From the NCBI GenBank assembly GCA_002315995.1, contig DCHN01000093.1:36465-44181 (forward strand): a stretch of DNA of 7,717 nt, given 5' to 3'. Origin of the DNA: Bacteroidales bacterium UBA1751 (GTDB lineage Bacteria; Bacteroidota; Bacteroidia; Bacteroidales; UBA932). The first letter of the stretch is position 1; each line of letters begins with the position of its first letter. Position numbers and translations under genes: made by a program. Positions 5,806 through 7,717 of this stretch are shown piece after piece. The notes below the pieces were generated by a model. The model was not told the origin of the DNA. It did not search any database and was given only the letters and a program-made list of their open reading frames with translations.

Positions 5806-6962
5806 AATACAGAATAACGGAGGATAACAGAGAGATTGTGGAGATTGGCCGAAGAATAGCAGCCGAGAATTCTTTGCGTTATTCATCCGGAATGCGTGAG
5901 GATTTCATTAAGCGCTTTTGGGAGTTCTTGCCAGATGAACACAAGTTGGAAGATTTTTATTACAGCTCTGTGTATCACCAGCAGTTGTATGGGGCCAGCG
6001 TGGTGGATTATTTCATTTTCCGTTTTGAGCAGAGGTCGCACAAGGAGAAGATGGAGTATGTGACTTGGTACGGGCGTTTCGTGTATATGGCTTTTCTGAA
6101 CAGGGACAGGGATTTGCATTTGCTGGATAATAAATATGAGGCGTATGAGCTGCTCAGACCATACTATAAGCGCGAGGCCATTGCAGTGGGGAGCTGGGAT
6201 GATTTTGAGGCATTCAAGAAGTTTGTGGGGCGGCATAGGAGGCTTTTTGTAAAGCCCATAAATCTGGAACTGGCAGAGGGCGTGCACAGACTTGTCATTG
6301 GAATTGAGGATGATATGAGAGCTGTGTTTGCTTCTTTGCTGGAGGAGGCTTCTGCCCTGGGATGTGAGGATGTGACCCGGGAGGTGGAGCATCGTCTTAT
6401 TTTGGAGGAAGAACTGGTGCAGTCAGAGGAGATGGCCAGGTTCAATCCTCTGGAGATGTCGGTACTTAGGGTGACCACCATTTTGGTAAAGGGACAGGTG
6501 CATTTCTTTTACCCTGTCTTCAGGATGATGTATGGGGATGGAGGGGACCGCAGTGGCGAGAGGTACAGTTATGATGCGCTTATTGATGCCCAGACGGGCG
6601 AATTGGTGACAGATGGCATTCATAGTCTTAGCGAGGTGGAACACCATCCTGTTACGGGAATGAAGATCAAGGGATACCGAATGCCGGAGTGGGAGGAGTT
6701 GAAGGCTATGCTGGAGGAGGCTGCACGTATGTTTCCGACATTGCGATATATTGGCTGGGACGTGGCCCATACCGACAGGGGCTGGTGTATTATTGAAGGA
6801 AATACGAACGGTGAGTTCTTCTTCCAGATGTGCGTGGGGCATGGGGTGAAGCGCGAGTTTGAGGACCTTATTGGATTTCACGTACCTTTTGGCTTTATGC
6901 TGGAGGAGGTGGAGCAGTTGGTGGATAACAGAAAATCAAAGAGAAATGAAAGAAATAATTGA
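5802..6962 (+). CDS. ATP-grasp protein of the sugar-transfer-associated / TupA-like type
   Basis: The protein has 386 residues. The helical N-terminal third has the HLLDNKYEAYELLRPYYKRE stretch (106-124) usual before ATP-grasp cores in glycan clusters. The core follows: LFVKP at 148-152 with Lys151 for ATP, LILEEELVQ at 199-207, LRVTT at 222-226, and the C-terminal metal-binding region IGWDVA at 317-322 and IIEGNTNGEFF at 330-340 with D320, E332 and N334. ATP-grasp enzymes join a carboxylate to an amine, thiol or hydroxyl through an acyl phosphate. Members of this subgroup are found beside glycosyltransferases in polysaccharide loci and are thought to decorate a sugar or carrier, but the exact reaction is not known. 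The start overlaps the ANL stop by 4 nt and its end overlaps the ACP gene by 17 nt, so the three proteins are likely made together. Confidence 0.82.
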   Translation: MKYRITEDNREIVEIGRRIAAENSLRYSSGMREDFIKRFWEFLPDEHKLEDFYYSSVYHQQLYGASVVDYFIFRFEQRSHKEKMEYVTWYGRFVYMAFLNRDRDLHLLDNKYEAYELLRPYYKREAIAVGSWDDFEAFKKFVGRHRRLFVKPINLELAEGVHRLVIGIEDDMRAVFASLLEEASALGCEDVTREVEHRLILEEELVQSEEMARFNPLEMSVLRVTTILVKGQVHFFYPVFRMMYGDGGDRSGERYSYDALIDAQTGELVTDGIHSLSEVEHHPVTGMKIKGYRMPEWEELKAMLEEAARMFPTLRYIGWDVAHTDRGWCIIEGNTNGEFFFQMCVGHGVKREFEDLIGFHVPFGFMLEEVEQLVDNRKSKRNERNN

Positions 6963-7179
6963 AGCCATCCTGAAGGATAACATTGCCGGAGTGGATGTGG
7001 AGTCCAAGGCTTTGATAGAGGACGGGTATATTACGTCATTGGCCATTATTCAGCTGGTATCTGAACTGGATATTGCGTTTGATATTGAGATTACCTTCGA
7101 GGCCATAAAGAAAGAGAATTTCAACTCTGTGGAGGCAATTGAGAAGATGGTAATGATGTATAAGATGTCTAAGGCATGA
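6946..7179 (+). CDS. Acyl carrier protein (phosphopantetheine-binding)
   Basis: From ATG 6946 the product has 77 residues, the normal ACP length; the frame continues to an ATG at 6859, but the added 29 residues (rich in Trp and Leu) lie inside the ATP-grasp gene and do not resemble ACP. The attachment site is LIEDGYITSLAII (23-35) with Ser31 as the expected phosphopantetheine site; the usual Asp before this Ser is Thr30, an unusual change. Helix III ends with FNSVEAIEKMV (59-69). It would carry the acyl or aminoacyl group activated by the ANL enzyme, perhaps to the ATP-grasp protein or a transferase. It overlaps the ATP-grasp gene by 17 nt, and its TGA shares one base with the next ATG (TGATG). 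Confidence 0.88.
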   Translation: MKEIIEAILKDNIAGVDVESKALIEDGYITSLAIIQLVSELDIAFDIEITFEAIKKENFNSVEAIEKMVMMYKMSKA

Positions 7180-7717
7180 TGCAGTCTAATGATATATTGG
7201 TGGTCATTAATTGCCTGGCCCATAATCATGAACCTTATATTCAAGATTGTCTGGAGGGCTTTGTGACCCAACAGACAAATTTCAGGTTTGTAGCCATTGT
7301 ACACGATGACGCAAGCCAAGATAATACTGCGGGAATCATCCGGGATTATGCCGAGAAATATCCTGATATAATTATTCCGATATATGAATCTGTAAACCAG
7401 TACTCCAGAAGGGATTGTCAGATATTCAAGAAAATGACCGAGGCCTCTGACGCAGTTGGGGCCAAATATATAGCTCTTTGTGATGGAGATGATTTTTGGA
7501 CGGACAAACATAAGTTGCAGAAGCAGGTGGAAATTTTGGAAGCTGACAGTTCGTTAATAGCTTGTGTGACTGACGTATCTGTTACAGACAAATACGGCAA
7601 TACAATAATCCCCAAAAAAGGCGGCGTAGTCAAGAATGATGCAGAAGGTAGATATGGCCTGAGAGATTTCTTCGGACCACCGCAGCACTCTTATCCCACG
7701 AGCACCGTTATGTTCAG
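7179..7717 (+). CDS. Family 2 glycosyltransferase, N-terminal part (3' end outside window)
   Basis: The frame is open from ATG 7179 to the window edge, giving 179 visible residues with no stop. The GT-A fold is clear: DILVVINCLAHNHEPYIQDCL at the start (first beta strand and helix), VHDDASQDNT at 41-50 where the Asp residues contact the nucleotide, and IALCDGDDFW at 98-107 with the DGDD metal-binding motif, followed by the TDKHKLQKQV helix. The protein would move a sugar from a nucleotide-sugar to a lipid-linked or protein-linked acceptor in the cytoplasm. The start codon shares one base with the ACP stop, so it is translationally coupled to the ANL/ATP-grasp/ACP genes; this ties that set to surface-glycan or glycoconjugate synthesis. 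An alternative ATG at 7176 is in another frame. Donor sugar unknown. Confidence 0.88.
   Translation, partial: MQSNDILVVINCLAHNHEPYIQDCLEGFVTQQTNFRFVAIVHDDASQDNTAGIIRDYAEKYPDIIIPIYESVNQYSRRDCQIFKKMTEASDAVGAKYIALCDGDDFWTDKHKLQKQVEILEADSSLIACVTDVSVTDKYGNTIIPKKGGVVKNDAEGRYGLRDFFGPPQHSYPTSTVMF

Overview
The window looks like a gut-type Bacteroidota chromosome (Bacteroides/Prevotella relatives). The best evidence is four exact matches to the Bacteroidota -7 promoter box TAnnTTTG close to start codons, together with the lack of Shine-Dalgarno sites and the gene families present. The exact genus cannot be told. No rRNA, tRNA, CRISPR array or transposase was seen.

Layout. (1) 1-866: the 3' part of an AAA-type ATPase of the DUF4143 class, entering from the left edge. 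(2) About 927-4350: a compact module flanked by two near-identical 24/25-nt direct repeats. From left to right it holds a very short peptide gene on the minus strand (1079-1165) with its own promoter and terminator; a divergent nucleotidyltransferase of the NTP_transf_5 type (1248-2399, plus strand); and, converging on it, a minus-strand operon read from 4192 down to 2392. That operon encodes an HprK-related kinase, two tandem PqqD-like peptide-binding proteins and a small S24/S26 (SipW-like) serine peptidase. (3) 4401-7717: a plus-strand operon with its own promoter. It encodes an ANL adenylate-forming enzyme, an ATP-grasp protein, an acyl carrier protein and a family 2 glycosyltransferase cut by the right edge. 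Its genes overlap by 1, 4 or 17 nt.

How the genes may work together. HprK-related kinase, PqqD-like protein and nucleotidyltransferase form a recurring set in bacteria, and similar kinase and nucleotidyltransferase genes occur as tailoring enzymes in some lasso-peptide clusters. PqqD-like proteins normally bind the leader part of a ribosomally made peptide. The 28-residue peptide found here lies antisense to the region an automatic annotation would probably assign to the start of the nucleotidyltransferase. It is the natural candidate substrate: it has a P-x-F-x-V-I segment that could be bound by the PqqD-like proteins, and one Ser and one Thr near its C-terminus that the kinase could phosphorylate. 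This is inference, but the peptide gene itself is supported by its promoter, leader, stop codons and terminator. The right-hand operon looks like an activate-and-transfer cassette for a cell-surface glycan or a peptide/acyl conjugate; whether it acts with the central module is not shown by the sequence.
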